From a virus, in the IMG/VR virus record IMGVR_UViG_3300014720_000037, positions 1 through 62,223 of that record: a stretch of DNA of 62,223 bases; one strand, 5' to 3'. The notes under the pieces are model-generated. The model was not told where the DNA came from, made no database searches, and saw only the letters and a program-made list of their open reading frames with translations. Both the position numbers and the translations under genes were made by a program. Positions 8,164 through 16,220 of the stretch are shown one piece after another; the first letter of the stretch is position 1, and the number at the start of each line of letters is the position of its first letter.

Positions 8164-9198
8164 TTAAATTCTCATTATATAAGCAAGAGCATAATATGGG
8201 GGTAGATTAGATGTAGTAGCAGTAGTTGCTGAAAAAGTGTGGGAGTGACCCTCATTATTACCATTGGCTAAAATTGATGTGTTTGTACCATTGGCTAAAA
8301 TTGATGTGTTTGTACCATTGGATTGTATGGTTATACCAGTAAATGATGATGTTGTTGAATTAATAGGAATAGACCCAAAGCTATTAGTCTTAACAAGAGC
8401 ATCTATACCATCATTAGCAGGCACTGTATCAACAGGAAAGAAGGTATGAGCATGCCCTGGATCATTAATTATATGAGTATGCCCTGGATCATTAATTATA
8501 TGAGTATGCCCTGGATCATTAATACCATGTGTATGATAAGGCATTTGACCTACTGTTAAAACAGTACTAGATGTATTACCACTAATATTATGTGTATGAC
8601 TAACAGAACCACCAATAGCATCAACAGCATATGTACTACCAGCAGCAATAATAAATCTATTTCTCAAATCTGGAGTACCATTTGTACCATCACAAAAGAC
8701 CCAACCAGTAGGAATAGCTGTTAATAATCCCCTCCAAACAACAATGATACCAGATGCAATTGCAAATGCAATAGCTCCTTCTATGGTTGTTAAGCGGCCT
8801 TCTACAGACAATAATCTACTATTAAATGATTCAACAGTACCACTTAAACTGTTAAAACCACTAGTTAATGTGGTCACTTGTGTAGTCAGATCAGCTATAG
8901 TTGCATTCTGATTATTAATAAGTGTTACTAGATTGTTAATGCTAGTTTGTAATGTTGTTTGACTATCTGTTAAGTCTTGTGCAACCTCACCAATAGCAGT
9001 AGCATTATCACTTATGTCTTGTTGTAGTTGTATAATTACACTATTAGCTAAAAGACAAGTGGCTAGGCTTAGTTGATTTATCTTACTACAATCTAAAAAT
9101 CCTGTAGCATTAGCTAAGTCTAAAGAGAATAAGATATTTGCCTCATATTCCTCACAGGTTAATGGACTTCCTTTTACAGAGGGCAGTGTTAAACTCAT
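8164..9198 (-). CDS. short tail fibre / tail-collar domain protein
   Basis: 344 aa. Coiled-coil N-terminal half (ITLINNQNATIADLTTQV-like heptads), then a T4 gp12-type collar domain: WRGLLTAIPTGWVFCDG, GTPDLRNRFI and AGSTY. The receptor-binding tip has HxH pairs (HTHNISG, YHTHGIND, GHTHIIND repeated, HSHTF), which bind metal ions in gp12 trimers. The protein ends YYALAYIMRI as in other collar proteins. The His repeats and a second Ser/Asn repeat are perfect 27-bp DNA repeats, so this tip can change copy number. Likely reversible or irreversible host receptor binding. Confidence 0.85.
   Translation of the reverse strand: MSLTLPSVKGSPLTCEEYEANILFSLDLANATGFLDCSKINQLSLATCLLANSVIIQLQQDISDNATAIGEVAQDLTDSQTTLQTSINNLVTLINNQNATIADLTTQVTTLTSGFNSLSGTVESFNSRLLSVEGRLTTIEGAIAFAIASGIIVVWRGLLTAIPTGWVFCDGTNGTPDLRNRFIIAAGSTYAVDAIGGSVSHTHNISGNTSSTVLTVGQMPYHTHGINDPGHTHIINDPGHTHIINDPGHAHTFFPVDTVPANDGIDALVKTNSFGSIPINSTTSSFTGITIQSNGTNTSILANGTNTSILANGNNEGHSHTFSATTATTSNLPPYYALAYIMRI
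8260..8321. repeat. 27-bp tandem repeat in the collar gene
   Basis: Two full copies and a partial third of a 27-bp unit beginning ACCATTGGCTAAAATTGATG. It encodes the repeated NGTNTSILA segment. In-frame copy change would lengthen or shorten the fibre tip. Confidence 0.8.
8452..8522. repeat. 27-bp tandem repeat encoding the HxH segment
   Basis: Two full copies and a partial third of a 27-bp unit beginning ATGCCCTGGATCATTAATTA. It encodes repeated GHTHIINDP, the metal-binding loop of the collar domain. Confidence 0.85.
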
Positions 9199-9282
9199 AT
9201 TGTTATTACTTTATTTAAATTACTAAATGATGTATATATTATCATAGCAATAAACATATAAATAAAGTAGTACATAAACAAC

Positions 9283-9714
9283 TTAACTATATAAAGCCAT
9301 ATTTATAAGAGACAACATAATGTCAGTATTTTGTATATACTCATTAGATAGACTCTCTATATTTAAACTTATGACTCTATTAATCTTTGTACAAAGATTA
9401 ATCATTTGATCTCTACTTAATATTGCTACATTATTATTATACTCTGGAACACATATTAGTTGATCCCTTTCAAAACCAGGGGATAACTTATACTTTCTAA
9501 TAACTTGATAGTCACAGTATATTTTATATAAGAGAGTGTAATTTGCTAATAACCAATCACAATGTTTAATAAAGTAAGTATTACCCAAACTGTCTTTATT
9601 TAAATAAAGATAAAGTCCATAACAAAATCTAAATCTCTTAGAGGCCCCTCCTGTTAAATACAAATTAAGTGTTTTTTGATTATAAAAAAGTTCTTCATAC
9701 ATTATAAGTTTCAT
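9283..9714 (-). CDS. small paralogous family protein (family A)
   Basis: 143 aa. Member of a family repeated many times between 9 and 23 kb. Its mark is a C-terminal module: a helix starting SRDQMINLCTKINR, then a last helix ending LINMALYS (family consensus S/N-R-D/E-x-L-I ... LLxMAIYN). The N-terminal part is strand-rich with many aromatic residues. No known domain recognised. Such expanded small families in large phages are often host-takeover or anti-defence proteins, but that is only inference here. Confidence 0.6.
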   Translation of the reverse strand: MKLIMYEELFYNQKTLNLYLTGGASKRFRFCYGLYLYLNKDSLGNTYFIKHCDWLLANYTLLYKIYCDYQVIRKYKLSPGFERDQLICVPEYNNNVAILSRDQMINLCTKINRVISLNIESLSNEYIQNTDIMLSLINMALYS

Positions 9715-9735
9715 TTTTTAGTAAAAAAAAGCCCT

Positions 9736-10110
9736 TTATTTATACAAGTAAAGATTGAGATGATCTATTATAAATGATTTATGAAATGAGGGTATTAAAC
9801 TATTTAATAACAAATGTTGAATGTGCATAATAAAAGACCTATCAACTAACCTAACTTCATTTTTATTAATACTATTAATATTTATATAAAAATATATAGG
9901 ACGTATCTTAGTATTATATCCTTTATATAATCCTCCATAGCATAACAAACAATGCTCTACAAATATATATAAATCTTTATTATTATAGCTAAGAGACCAA
10001 AGCTGTATATAACATTTATTATGAAGGGGCTTTTTATTATCCTTTGATATGTATATATTAATATAATCTTTATCAAGGGGTTCCCAACTATAGACATTAA
10101 TATTAATCAT
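9736..10110 (-). CDS. small paralogous family protein (family A, divergent)
   Basis: 124 aa. Strand-rich N-terminus (MININVYSWEPLDKDYINIY) and a degenerate C-terminal module (VDRSFIMHIQHLLLNSL ... LNLYLYK). Its start overlaps the end of the upstream family member by 8 nt. Function unknown. Confidence 0.55.
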   Translation of the reverse strand: MININVYSWEPLDKDYINIYISKDNKKPLHNKCYIQLWSLSYNNKDLYIFVEHCLLCYGGLYKGYNTKIRPIYFYININSINKNEVRLVDRSFIMHIQHLLLNSLIPSFHKSFIIDHLNLYLYK

Positions 10111-10465
10111 TATAAATAGCCATATTAAGTAGATTACAAATTAAAATAATATCTCTAGAACAGTCCCAACCACCTATTGCTTTTAACTTATTAACCTTAC
10201 TAGTTAGTAGTACTAGTTCATTAACATTTAAACATTGTTTATCATATAAGTATTTATATTCTATACGGTAATCTTTAACCCAATCAATATTATATTTCTT
10301 TATACTATAAATATCTAAATAAATACAATATAAACGTTCTTCATCCTCTATATAATAATATACATCTTCTAACACATTTAAACGTTTAGTATTATTATTA
10401 CCAGTAATATAAACACATATCTCTTTATAGTTGGTGTTTCTTAATTCCCTATAAACTTTAATCAT
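10103..10465 (-). CDS. small paralogous family protein (family A)
   Basis: 120 aa. Aromatic, strand-rich N-terminal part with IYLDIYSIKKYNIDW and the typical final helix ILICNLLNMAIYND. Only 2 nt separate it from the next upstream member, so the group is one operon. Unknown function. Confidence 0.6.
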   Translation of the reverse strand: MIKVYRELRNTNYKEICVYITGNNNTKRLNVLEDVYYYIEDEERLYCIYLDIYSIKKYNIDWVKDYRIEYKYLYDKQCLNVNELVLLTSKVNKLKAIGGWDCSRDIILICNLLNMAIYND

Positions 10466-10467
10466 TT

Positions 10468-10854
10468 TTAATCATTATTATAAATAGCCATATTAAACAA
10501 ATCAACAATAATTTTAAGTCTACTATCTCTTTCAAAGATGTCTACAAACTTTACAAGATAGTCTCTATTTAATCTACAATAACAAAAGGTTTTATCGGTG
10601 TAAATAGTATTAAGATTAAAAGACCAATAATACTTATTACTCTTAACAAGATCATATATATTTGCATGGTAACAAACATCATTAGAAAGATTTAGCATAT
10701 TAGCTAAGGGTTCATCAACAAAGAAATCAAAGTATTTATTATACTCTATGTCAAAATCCGTATAAAACCATAAACAGTTATTTAGATTAGGGTCTACTGT
10801 AATAATAAACGTTTTAGTAGATGACTGTTTATAATTTTTACCAAATACATACAT
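10468..10854 (-). CDS. small paralogous family protein (family A)
   Basis: 128 aa. N-terminus MYVFGKNYKQ, C-terminal module LNRDYLVKFVDIF ... IIVDLFNMAIYNND. First gene of this local minus-strand group, divergent from the plus-strand HTH gene at 10901. Unknown function. Confidence 0.6.
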   Translation of the reverse strand: MYVFGKNYKQSSTKTFIITVDPNLNNCLWFYTDFDIEYNKYFDFFVDEPLANMLNLSNDVCYHANIYDLVKSNKYYWSFNLNTIYTDKTFCYCRLNRDYLVKFVDIFERDSRLKIIVDLFNMAIYNND

Positions 10855-10900
10855 ACTGTTTATATGCTATAATATTTAAAACTTATAATTTATTTTATAA

Positions 10901-11140
10901 ATGGCCCTTTACTCTCAATTCTACTTTAGCAACTTAGTTGATAGGTATAAACTATCAGCTATTTTGTGGTGTGCGTTGAGATGCAAGGAGGGCAAAGTTG
11001 ATGTTAATATTAATGACCTAGCAAGTACTTATAATGTTGATGTTAAAACTGTTAGAAAGCACTTAAATAATAGTTGTTTCTTTAGGTCTTGTTATAGATT
11101 GAGCAAGTTTATTGTTAATCCAATCTATATTTTTTTTTGA
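10901..11140 (+). pseudogene. N-terminal fragment of an HTH protein interrupted by the TnpB element
   Basis: 79 codons. Encodes a helix-turn-helix segment (VNINDLASTYNVDVKTVRKHL), then degrades into a T-run at the left edge of the TnpB element. A plus-strand frame with no start (12379-12555) resumes beyond TnpB and ends at a natural stop, consistent with being the C-terminal part of the same gene. I infer a small DNA-binding protein or replication/regulatory factor inactivated by insertion. Confidence 0.55.
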
Positions 11141-11203
11141 AATTTATTGTATTTTTATTTAAAACATTGATATAATAACAGAGTACAATACAAAACGTTT
11201 ATT

Positions 11204-12295
11204 ATGTTTGCTATTAAAAGAGCTTTAAAACTAAATAATAAAGAAGCAACTTTAATGGCAAAACACGCTGGTTACAGACGTATTGTTTATAATCTAGGTT
11301 TGAGTCTTAGACAGCAACTTTATGGAGTTGTAAAAATTTCTGACAGTAAAGCTATTAGTGAAATCAAAAAGATTTTAACCAATCACATCAAAAAGCGTCC
11401 TGAGAATGCGTGGATGAATGAACTCTCTAGTAGGGTTTATCAAAATGCTTTAAGGGATCTTAATGATGCTTTTATTAGATTCCGCAAAGGCTTAGCTAAA
11501 CATCCTACTTTTGCTAGTCGTAAAGATGGTCAATCTTTTACTGTTGATAACTGTAATGGAAAATCAGTTTTAGTGATTGGAAACAAAATTAAAATCCCAA
11601 CACTAGGGACTTTTAGACTTCATGAACCTCTAGAAGAGAGATATGTCACACAAACATTTAATCTTACAAAGGAAGGTAATAACTGGTTTGTAAGTTTCTG
11701 TGTTGATGCTGATAGATTGCCTGTAAATCAACCACAAGAAGCGGTAGGCATAGACTTAGGTATTAAAACCTTTGCAACTTTATCTAATGGTGAAACTTTT
11801 GATGCTCCTAAACCTTTTAAGCAAGTGAAAACCAAGCTTGCTAAATTACAAAGAAAAGCAGCAAAACAAGTTAAAAGGTCTAATAATCAACGCAAAACTT
11901 ATGACAAAATCAGAGGCTTACATTACAGAATTAGCTGTATGCGTAAAGATTTTCTTCATAAGTTAACTACTTACATTGCCAAAACATTCAAGTTAATCAA
12001 GATTGAAGATTTAAATGTAGCGGGAATGCTTGCTAATAATAAATTAGCTGGTGCTATTGCTGATTTAGGATTCTTTGAATTTAGAAGACAATTAGAATAT
12101 AAATCTTTAATGTACGGCTCTAAAGTTGAAGTTGTATCTCAATGGTTTGCATCTTCTAAGATATGTTCTAGTTGTGGACATAAACAAGATATGCCACTTA
12201 ATGTGAGAATATATAACTGTCCTGTGTGCAAATTATCTATTGATAGAGATTTAAACGCAGCAATCAACATTTTAAATTATGAACCCTTGGCTTAA
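11204..12295 (+). CDS. tnpB: TnpB RNA-guided nuclease (IS605 OrfB)
   Basis: 363 aa. N-terminal OrfB helix-turn-helix region, then a split RuvC domain with all three acidic residues: GIDLGIK (D184), IEDLNVAGML (E268) and SIDRDLNAAINIL (D347). Between the second and third lies a zinc finger, CSSCGH and CPVC (321-342). TnpB proteins use an omega RNA made from the element's 3' end to cut DNA at sites matching the guide and adjacent to a TAM, keeping the element at its donor site. All catalytic residues are present, so it may be active. It also resembles cyanobacterial members of the family. Confidence 0.95.
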   Translation: MFAIKRALKLNNKEATLMAKHAGYRRIVYNLGLSLRQQLYGVVKISDSKAISEIKKILTNHIKKRPENAWMNELSSRVYQNALRDLNDAFIRFRKGLAKHPTFASRKDGQSFTVDNCNGKSVLVIGNKIKIPTLGTFRLHEPLEERYVTQTFNLTKEGNNWFVSFCVDADRLPVNQPQEAVGIDLGIKTFATLSNGETFDAPKPFKQVKTKLAKLQRKAAKQVKRSNNQRKTYDKIRGLHYRISCMRKDFLHKLTTYIAKTFKLIKIEDLNVAGMLANNKLAGAIADLGFFEFRRQLEYKSLMYGSKVEVVSQWFASSKICSSCGHKQDMPLNVRIYNCPVCKLSIDRDLNAAINILNYEPLA

Positions 12296-12378
12296 GGGAG
12301 ATAGCCTACTAATTCTACAGATAGCCGTCTACTGTACAGCGTAGGAAGAAATCACTAACTAACTTTGATTAGATTTAG
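12200..12378 (+). ncRNA. predicted omega RNA region of TnpB
   Basis: Inference from the family: the guide RNA overlaps the tnpB 3' end and runs to the right end of the element, with the guide taken from flanking DNA. Here the sequence after the stop can fold (CCTAC with GTAGG enclosing TACAG with CTGTA). Exact ends cannot be set by eye. Confidence 0.35.
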
Positions 12379-12555
12379 GTAAGTATTTTGAAGCAGGGAG
12401 TTAACAGAGAGTTAATAGTAGCAGCAGCTTATAAAGGAGATATTAGATGGTCATATGCACCCGCCACATTAGAACAAGCTGTAGGCTATTTAAAGTGCCA
12501 ATATCAATATGATCCTTTATATGAGAGTGATAGAGAGCTATTCTTTAATAGTTAG
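12379..12555 (+). pseudogene. C-terminal fragment of the interrupted gene
   Basis: 59-codon frame with no start, reading VSILKQGVNRELIVAAAYKG and ending YESDRELFFNS. The composition is protein-like, including a WSYAPATLEQAVGYLK helix. Its stop overlaps the stop of the minus-strand family A pseudogene. It probably belongs to the gene starting at 10901. Confidence 0.5.
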
Positions 12556-12875
12556 TTGTATAAACACATTTCTAATAGGTATAAGGCCTTTTTATAATTA
12601 ATAAATCTCCTTTCCTCACATCTTTTAGTCATACGCTCTATAACAAATAAAAGATCATCTCTATTACAACAACAATATATTATTTCATCTCAAGATACAC
12701 CACTTATATTATAAGGATAAGAAGATGAGATCTCATACTTCTCACAAATATCAAGATCAATATAAATATAACGACTCTTAGCTATATAAGTAAATTTTGC
12801 TAATGATTTAAAGTTAGTACTATCAACTATTGCATAACAAATTGTATATCTATACTTAAACTTAATAAGCTGCAT
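12552..12875 (-). pseudogene. family A gene with an in-frame TGA
   Basis: 108 codons with one internal TGA after YPYNISGVS. Beyond it the frame continues with the family signature CNRDDLLFVIERM and ends ALYLLEMCLYN. The same frame is kept, so this is a nonsense change rather than an indel. TGA is a normal stop elsewhere in the window, so recoding is unlikely. The N-terminal part alone (61 aa) lacks the conserved module. Confidence 0.7.
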
Positions 12876-12946
12876 ATTAATCCTACAAACACCTTACTAT
12901 AAAACATATTATTACTCATATAAACATACACACATATACAAACAAG

Positions 12947-13192
12947 ATGGCAGCTAAGAAACAAGTATCATTTAGGAAAGAACATAAGAATCCTAATGGT
13001 GGACTTAATGATAAGGGTAGGGCATATGCTAAGTCTAAAGGCATGGATCTAAAAAGACCACAACCAGAAGGTGGGCCTAGAAGAGATAGCTATTGCGCCC
13101 GTAGTCTTGGACAGATGAAGAGTAATTCAATAGACTGCTCAAAAACTCCAGATAAACGCATTTGTTTAGCTAGGAAAAAATGGAACTGCTAG
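12947..13192 (+). CDS. small basic protein, DUF6321-like
   Basis: 81 aa, rich in Lys/Arg, with GGLNDKGRAYAKSKGMDLKR, an RRDSYCARSLGQMK segment and the end RICLARKKWNC. This pattern (KxxxGGLNxKGRxxY ... SYCxRSxGxM ... RKxWNC) is found in small proteins of T4-like cyanophages and marine phages (DUF6321 by memory). Role unknown; probably nucleic-acid binding. The last 60 bp are duplicated in recoded form after the downstream GIY-YIG gene, showing that the endonuclease entered the 3' end of this gene. Confidence 0.7.
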   Translation: MAAKKQVSFRKEHKNPNGGLNDKGRAYAKSKGMDLKRPQPEGGPRRDSYCARSLGQMKSNSIDCSKTPDKRICLARKKWNC

Positions 13193-13225
13193 ATCAAAAG
13201 ATCAAATAAAATCAAACAAAGAATA

Positions 13226-13264
13226 AAATGTGTTATTATAATATATAAATAACACATTTTTTTA
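13226..13264 (+). terminator. intrinsic terminator or HEG leader hairpin
   Basis: Perfect 12-bp stem, AAATGTGTTATT with AATAACACATTT, 10-nt loop, followed by a T-run. Just downstream of the small basic gene and 13 nt before the GIY-YIG start. It can end transcription of the former and insulate the latter. Confidence 0.8.
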
Positions 13265-13276
13265 TTTAATAAAACT

Positions 13277-14251
13277 ATGAGATCTAAAAGAGAAAAGAAA
13301 AAAGGTATATATAAAATAATAAACATTATAAATAATAAATATTATGTAGGGTCTACATTAGATTTATACCAGAGAAAAACAACTCATTTTAGAAAATTAA
13401 GAATAAACAAACATCATTGTATACATTTACAAAATGCTTGGAACAAGTATGGAGAAGAAAACTTTAAATTTGAAATTATTGAAGAATTAAATAATCTAAG
13501 CTTAGAAGAAATTAGAGATATAGAACAAAAATATATAAACAATGATTTTAATAATCAATACAACATAAGAAAGGACGTAAAATGCCCAAATAAAAATTCA
13601 CAAGAAACTAAAACTAGAAACGTTATATCCAGAAGAAAAACAAAATCTAATAAAACAATATACCCTGGGATAAAATGTCAAAACAATTTATATAGGGTTT
13701 GTATACAAATATGGGGAATAAGAATTTCATTAGGTTCTTATAAAACATTAGAAGAAGCAATAAAAGTTAGAAAAGAAACAGAAGAATACTTTTGGCATGA
13801 TTCAATTGATTGGTTATCTACGGAATTAAAGCAAATAATAATCAATCAATACATAACTGCTTTTAACAATAATAAACCCCATTTTGAAATTAAGAAATCT
13901 AATAGTAAATACTATAGGAAAAAGAATAATTTATTTCAGGTTTATTATACTTTAAATAAAAAGACATTATTTTTTAGTACTCATATAAAAGAAGAAGATG
14001 CTAAAAAAGAAGTTGATTATATAAAAAGTCTAAGTTCAAATGAATTAATAAATTACAATCAAATATGTAGAAATAATATAAGAAAAAGGCCTAAAGAATC
14101 AAAGAATTATTATTATGATAAACGTAGAAATAAATATTCAGTTTATATAATAGTAAATAAAAAGACATACTATTATGGTTATTTTGATAATGAAGAAGAA
14201 GCAATTAAAATAGCAAACAAAGCTAAACAAGAACTAAATATACCAATATAG
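13277..14251 (+). CDS. GIY-YIG homing endonuclease
   Basis: 324 aa. N-terminal GIY-YIG nuclease: KKGIYKIINIINNKYYVGST, the Arg helix (LYQRKTTHFRKLR), KHHCIHLQNAWNKYGEENF and the Glu helix (IEQKYI). The C-terminal two thirds hold repeated DNA-binding modules ending in patterns such as YGYFDNEEEAIKIANKAK (AP2/IENR-like). Free-standing enzymes of this kind cut alleles that lack the gene and copy themselves in. Codon use is more A-rich than its neighbours. It interrupts the tail of the 12947 gene: the replacement tail lies upstream and the displaced tail at 14248-14310. Confidence 0.92.
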   Translation: MRSKREKKKGIYKIINIINNKYYVGSTLDLYQRKTTHFRKLRINKHHCIHLQNAWNKYGEENFKFEIIEELNNLSLEEIRDIEQKYINNDFNNQYNIRKDVKCPNKNSQETKTRNVISRRKTKSNKTIYPGIKCQNNLYRVCIQIWGIRISLGSYKTLEEAIKVRKETEEYFWHDSIDWLSTELKQIIINQYITAFNNNKPHFEIKKSNSKYYRKKNNLFQVYYTLNKKTLFFSTHIKEEDAKKEVDYIKSLSSNELINYNQICRNNIRKRPKESKNYYYDKRRNKYSVYIIVNKKTYYYGYFDNEEEAIKIANKAKQELNIPI

Positions 14252-14310
14252 ATTGTTCAAAGACACCAGATAAACGTATTTGTCTAGCTAGAAAGAAGTG
14301 GAATTGTTAA
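14248..14310 (+). pseudogene. displaced copy of the 3' end of the 12947 gene
   Basis: Translates to I followed by DCSKTPDKRICLARKKWNC and a stop, identical in protein to the end of the 12947-13192 gene, but 12 of the 20 final codons (stop included) differ at synonymous positions. No start codon. I read it as the original tail left behind when the GIY-YIG gene entered with its own recoded tail, or the reverse. Confidence 0.85.
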
Positions 14311-14777
14311 TTATATAAACACATTTCTAATAGATTACAAATAGTAGCAGCATAATTATGCATACTATTTTTATCTATATAGACTTTTATATCTTTAATA
14401 ACTACAATAAGGTCCTCTCTAGAAAGACACCATGCAGTATTCATCCATTTATTTATATAAGCATTATGTAGTTTAATAGTTTTAATAGATGAATCAATAT
14501 CAATATTATTATGTTTATGTTCTAGTAATTTTAAACCATCTGATAAAGATTTATTACTTTTTATCCAAGTACGTCTATCAAAGTGTCCAGTATGTTTTAA
14601 TTTAGGGTATAACATATTAAACAATACATCATCTAATACAACTTCAATTGATGAGTATGATGAAATATAAAATAAGGAAATTGTTGTTAATGAATATCCT
14701 TTTTCAGCATCTGAATCAGTTATTATTAACATAATACTATTTAGACCTACATGTTTATACTTAATATATACATTCAT
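14307..14777 (-). CDS. small paralogous family protein (family A)
   Basis: 156 aa, one of the longer members. N-terminus MNVYIKYKHVGLNSIMLI; C-terminal module CLSREDLIVVIKDIKV and final helix TICNLLEMCLYN. Its 3' end overlaps the displaced gene tail by 4 nt. Function unknown. Confidence 0.6.
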   Translation of the reverse strand: MNVYIKYKHVGLNSIMLIITDSDAEKGYSLTTISLFYISSYSSIEVVLDDVLFNMLYPKLKHTGHFDRRTWIKSNKSLSDGLKLLEHKHNNIDIDSSIKTIKLHNAYINKWMNTAWCLSREDLIVVIKDIKVYIDKNSMHNYAATICNLLEMCLYN

Positions 14778-14805
14778 TTATTTATACATATCTACTTATA
14801 ATATA

Positions 14806-14853
14806 AACACAGTTAATGGTTGATTAAACAAATAGTCAACCATTAACTGTGTT
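14806..14853. terminator. 18-bp perfect hairpin terminator
   Basis: Arms 14806-14823 and 14836-14853 are perfectly complementary with a 12-nt loop. It lies just after the stop of the vWA gene (14860) and before the start of the family A gene, so it most likely ends the minus-strand MoxR/vWA transcript. T-rich on the minus strand beyond the stem. Confidence 0.75.
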
Positions 14854-14859
14854 TAATAT

Positions 14860-16203
14860 CTAATCTATTAACAATATCTCACCAAACTCAACATCTCTAC
14901 TACTATGTTGTTCCTTTGGCACCACCCATACAGTAGGCACTTTACCCCTAATATTATATGGTTCTAATGACTTATCAACTTGTTCTAACCATAAGTCTGT
15001 CAACACAATAACCATGCATATATTATTAGTATTAACATCTATATCATCATAAGCATCAGAGTCTTTAAACCCTTCAAGAAATGATTGAAATAGAGGTATA
15101 ACATCAGTACCACCACCACCTTTCAAGTACTTATCTTTATCATCTAATATGTAACTACCTAAGTCCTTATCAATACTAGACATGTCAAACATAAAAGCAC
15201 TAATAGGGCCAACGTCAAATGTAATTAGTAGAAGATTACCAACCGCCTTTGCAATTGATGTTATCTGATCTAAGAAGCGCCCCAACAATGTATCATCACA
15301 GAATATAGAACCACTTAGATCTAGATACAAAGCAACAGTATCAGGCACTGGTTTAGGCTTATAGTTATACTCAATAGCACATCTGTTAAAAGGTGCCAAT
15401 CCCATCTCATAGGGATAGAAGTTTGGCTCCACAATGGAGTTATAATCAACATAACATTGACTACTAGTTGTTATAAGAGCTAACTGTTTAAGTCTATCCT
15501 CCCATGAAAGATCATTAGACTTAACAATAACCACATCATCCTTGACAATAGAAGCACTTAGCTTACCAATCTCCTTATCACTATTCTTAAGGATATTAAT
15601 AGCCTTAGCCTTTACCTCTTTAATAACCTCAGATCTATCTTCTGTCTCATCAAATATAAGATCACCGTCAAAGTCTCCAATGTATTTAACAGTTATAAGA
15701 TCATTATTAAGCACATATGTTAATAACTCTTCTTCTGTCCAATTATGATTAACTCTTGGATGATCTTTACCCAATAACTTATCTAATGTAACACAGGGTA
15801 AGCTGCCAGAAGTATAACCAGCATCAATTAGACTTTTATTAATAATCGCATCTAATACAATATTAATAATATCTTTTAGAACATATGCTTTATCTTTATA
15901 CTGTTCATAGAGAGCATTTTTATAAAAACCAAAGCGCCAACAATGATTAAGATATATATGATATATCTCATGTAGAACAACAAACAGTAACTCATTTAAA
16001 CAACCCTCTTGTTTTACCTTATCAATAAAGGATTGTTGTATCATAATACTCTTAGATGATGCGGCTGCTATTGGAAATCCTTTAAAAGAACCCACCTTAA
16101 TAGTTATTGCGGATAACAAATAACCAAAGAAGGGTTCTTTATTAGATACCAAAGTAGCAATAGTCATAGGATTTAATTCTATGAACAATTTACTTTTAGT
16201 CAT
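14860..16203 (-). CDS. vWA-domain protein with N-terminal metallopeptidase-like domain (DUF2201-like)
   Basis: 447 aa. The N-terminal part contains VVLHEIYHIYLNH, an HExxH zinc-binding motif (residues 78-82). The C-terminal half is a vWA domain with the MIDAS motif VALYLDLSGSI and a GGGGTDVIPLF segment carrying the MIDAS Thr/Asp. This HExxH-plus-vWA combination is the DUF2201 type and is normally coded beside a MoxR AAA ATPase, as here (17 nt downstream of it). Such pairs are thought to act as metal-dependent chaperones that remodel protein complexes. The phage target is unknown. Confidence 0.8.
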   Translation of the reverse strand: MTKSKLFIELNPMTIATLVSNKEPFFGYLLSAITIKVGSFKGFPIAAASSKSIMIQQSFIDKVKQEGCLNELLFVVLHEIYHIYLNHCWRFGFYKNALYEQYKDKAYVLKDIINIVLDAIINKSLIDAGYTSGSLPCVTLDKLLGKDHPRVNHNWTEEELLTYVLNNDLITVKYIGDFDGDLIFDETEDRSEVIKEVKAKAINILKNSDKEIGKLSASIVKDDVVIVKSNDLSWEDRLKQLALITTSSQCYVDYNSIVEPNFYPYEMGLAPFNRCAIEYNYKPKPVPDTVALYLDLSGSIFCDDTLLGRFLDQITSIAKAVGNLLLITFDVGPISAFMFDMSSIDKDLGSYILDDKDKYLKGGGGTDVIPLFQSFLEGFKDSDAYDDIDVNTNNICMVIVLTDLWLEQVDKSLEPYNIRGKVPTVWVVPKEQHSSRDVEFGEILLID

Positions 16204-16220
16204 TAAAATACACTCTTAAC

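Larger units (their letters stand above)
11150..12378 (+). mobile_element. IS200/IS605-type element carrying tnpB only
   Basis: Approximate limits: from the T-run that ends the upstream frame to the point where the interrupted frame resumes. There is no tnpA, so it needs a transposase in trans or is immobile. No long terminal inverted repeats are visible, as expected for this family. The 3' flank (12296-12378) contains hairpins (CCTAC...GTAGG, TACAG...CTGTA) where the family's omega RNA scaffold and right end normally lie. Confidence 0.65.

Noticed and set aside
12552-12875. TGA recoded as tryptophan (alternative code)
   Set aside because: TGA ends several genes with ATGA overlaps (for example 20639 and 54863), and Trp is regularly coded by TGG, so the internal TGA is taken as a nonsense change.
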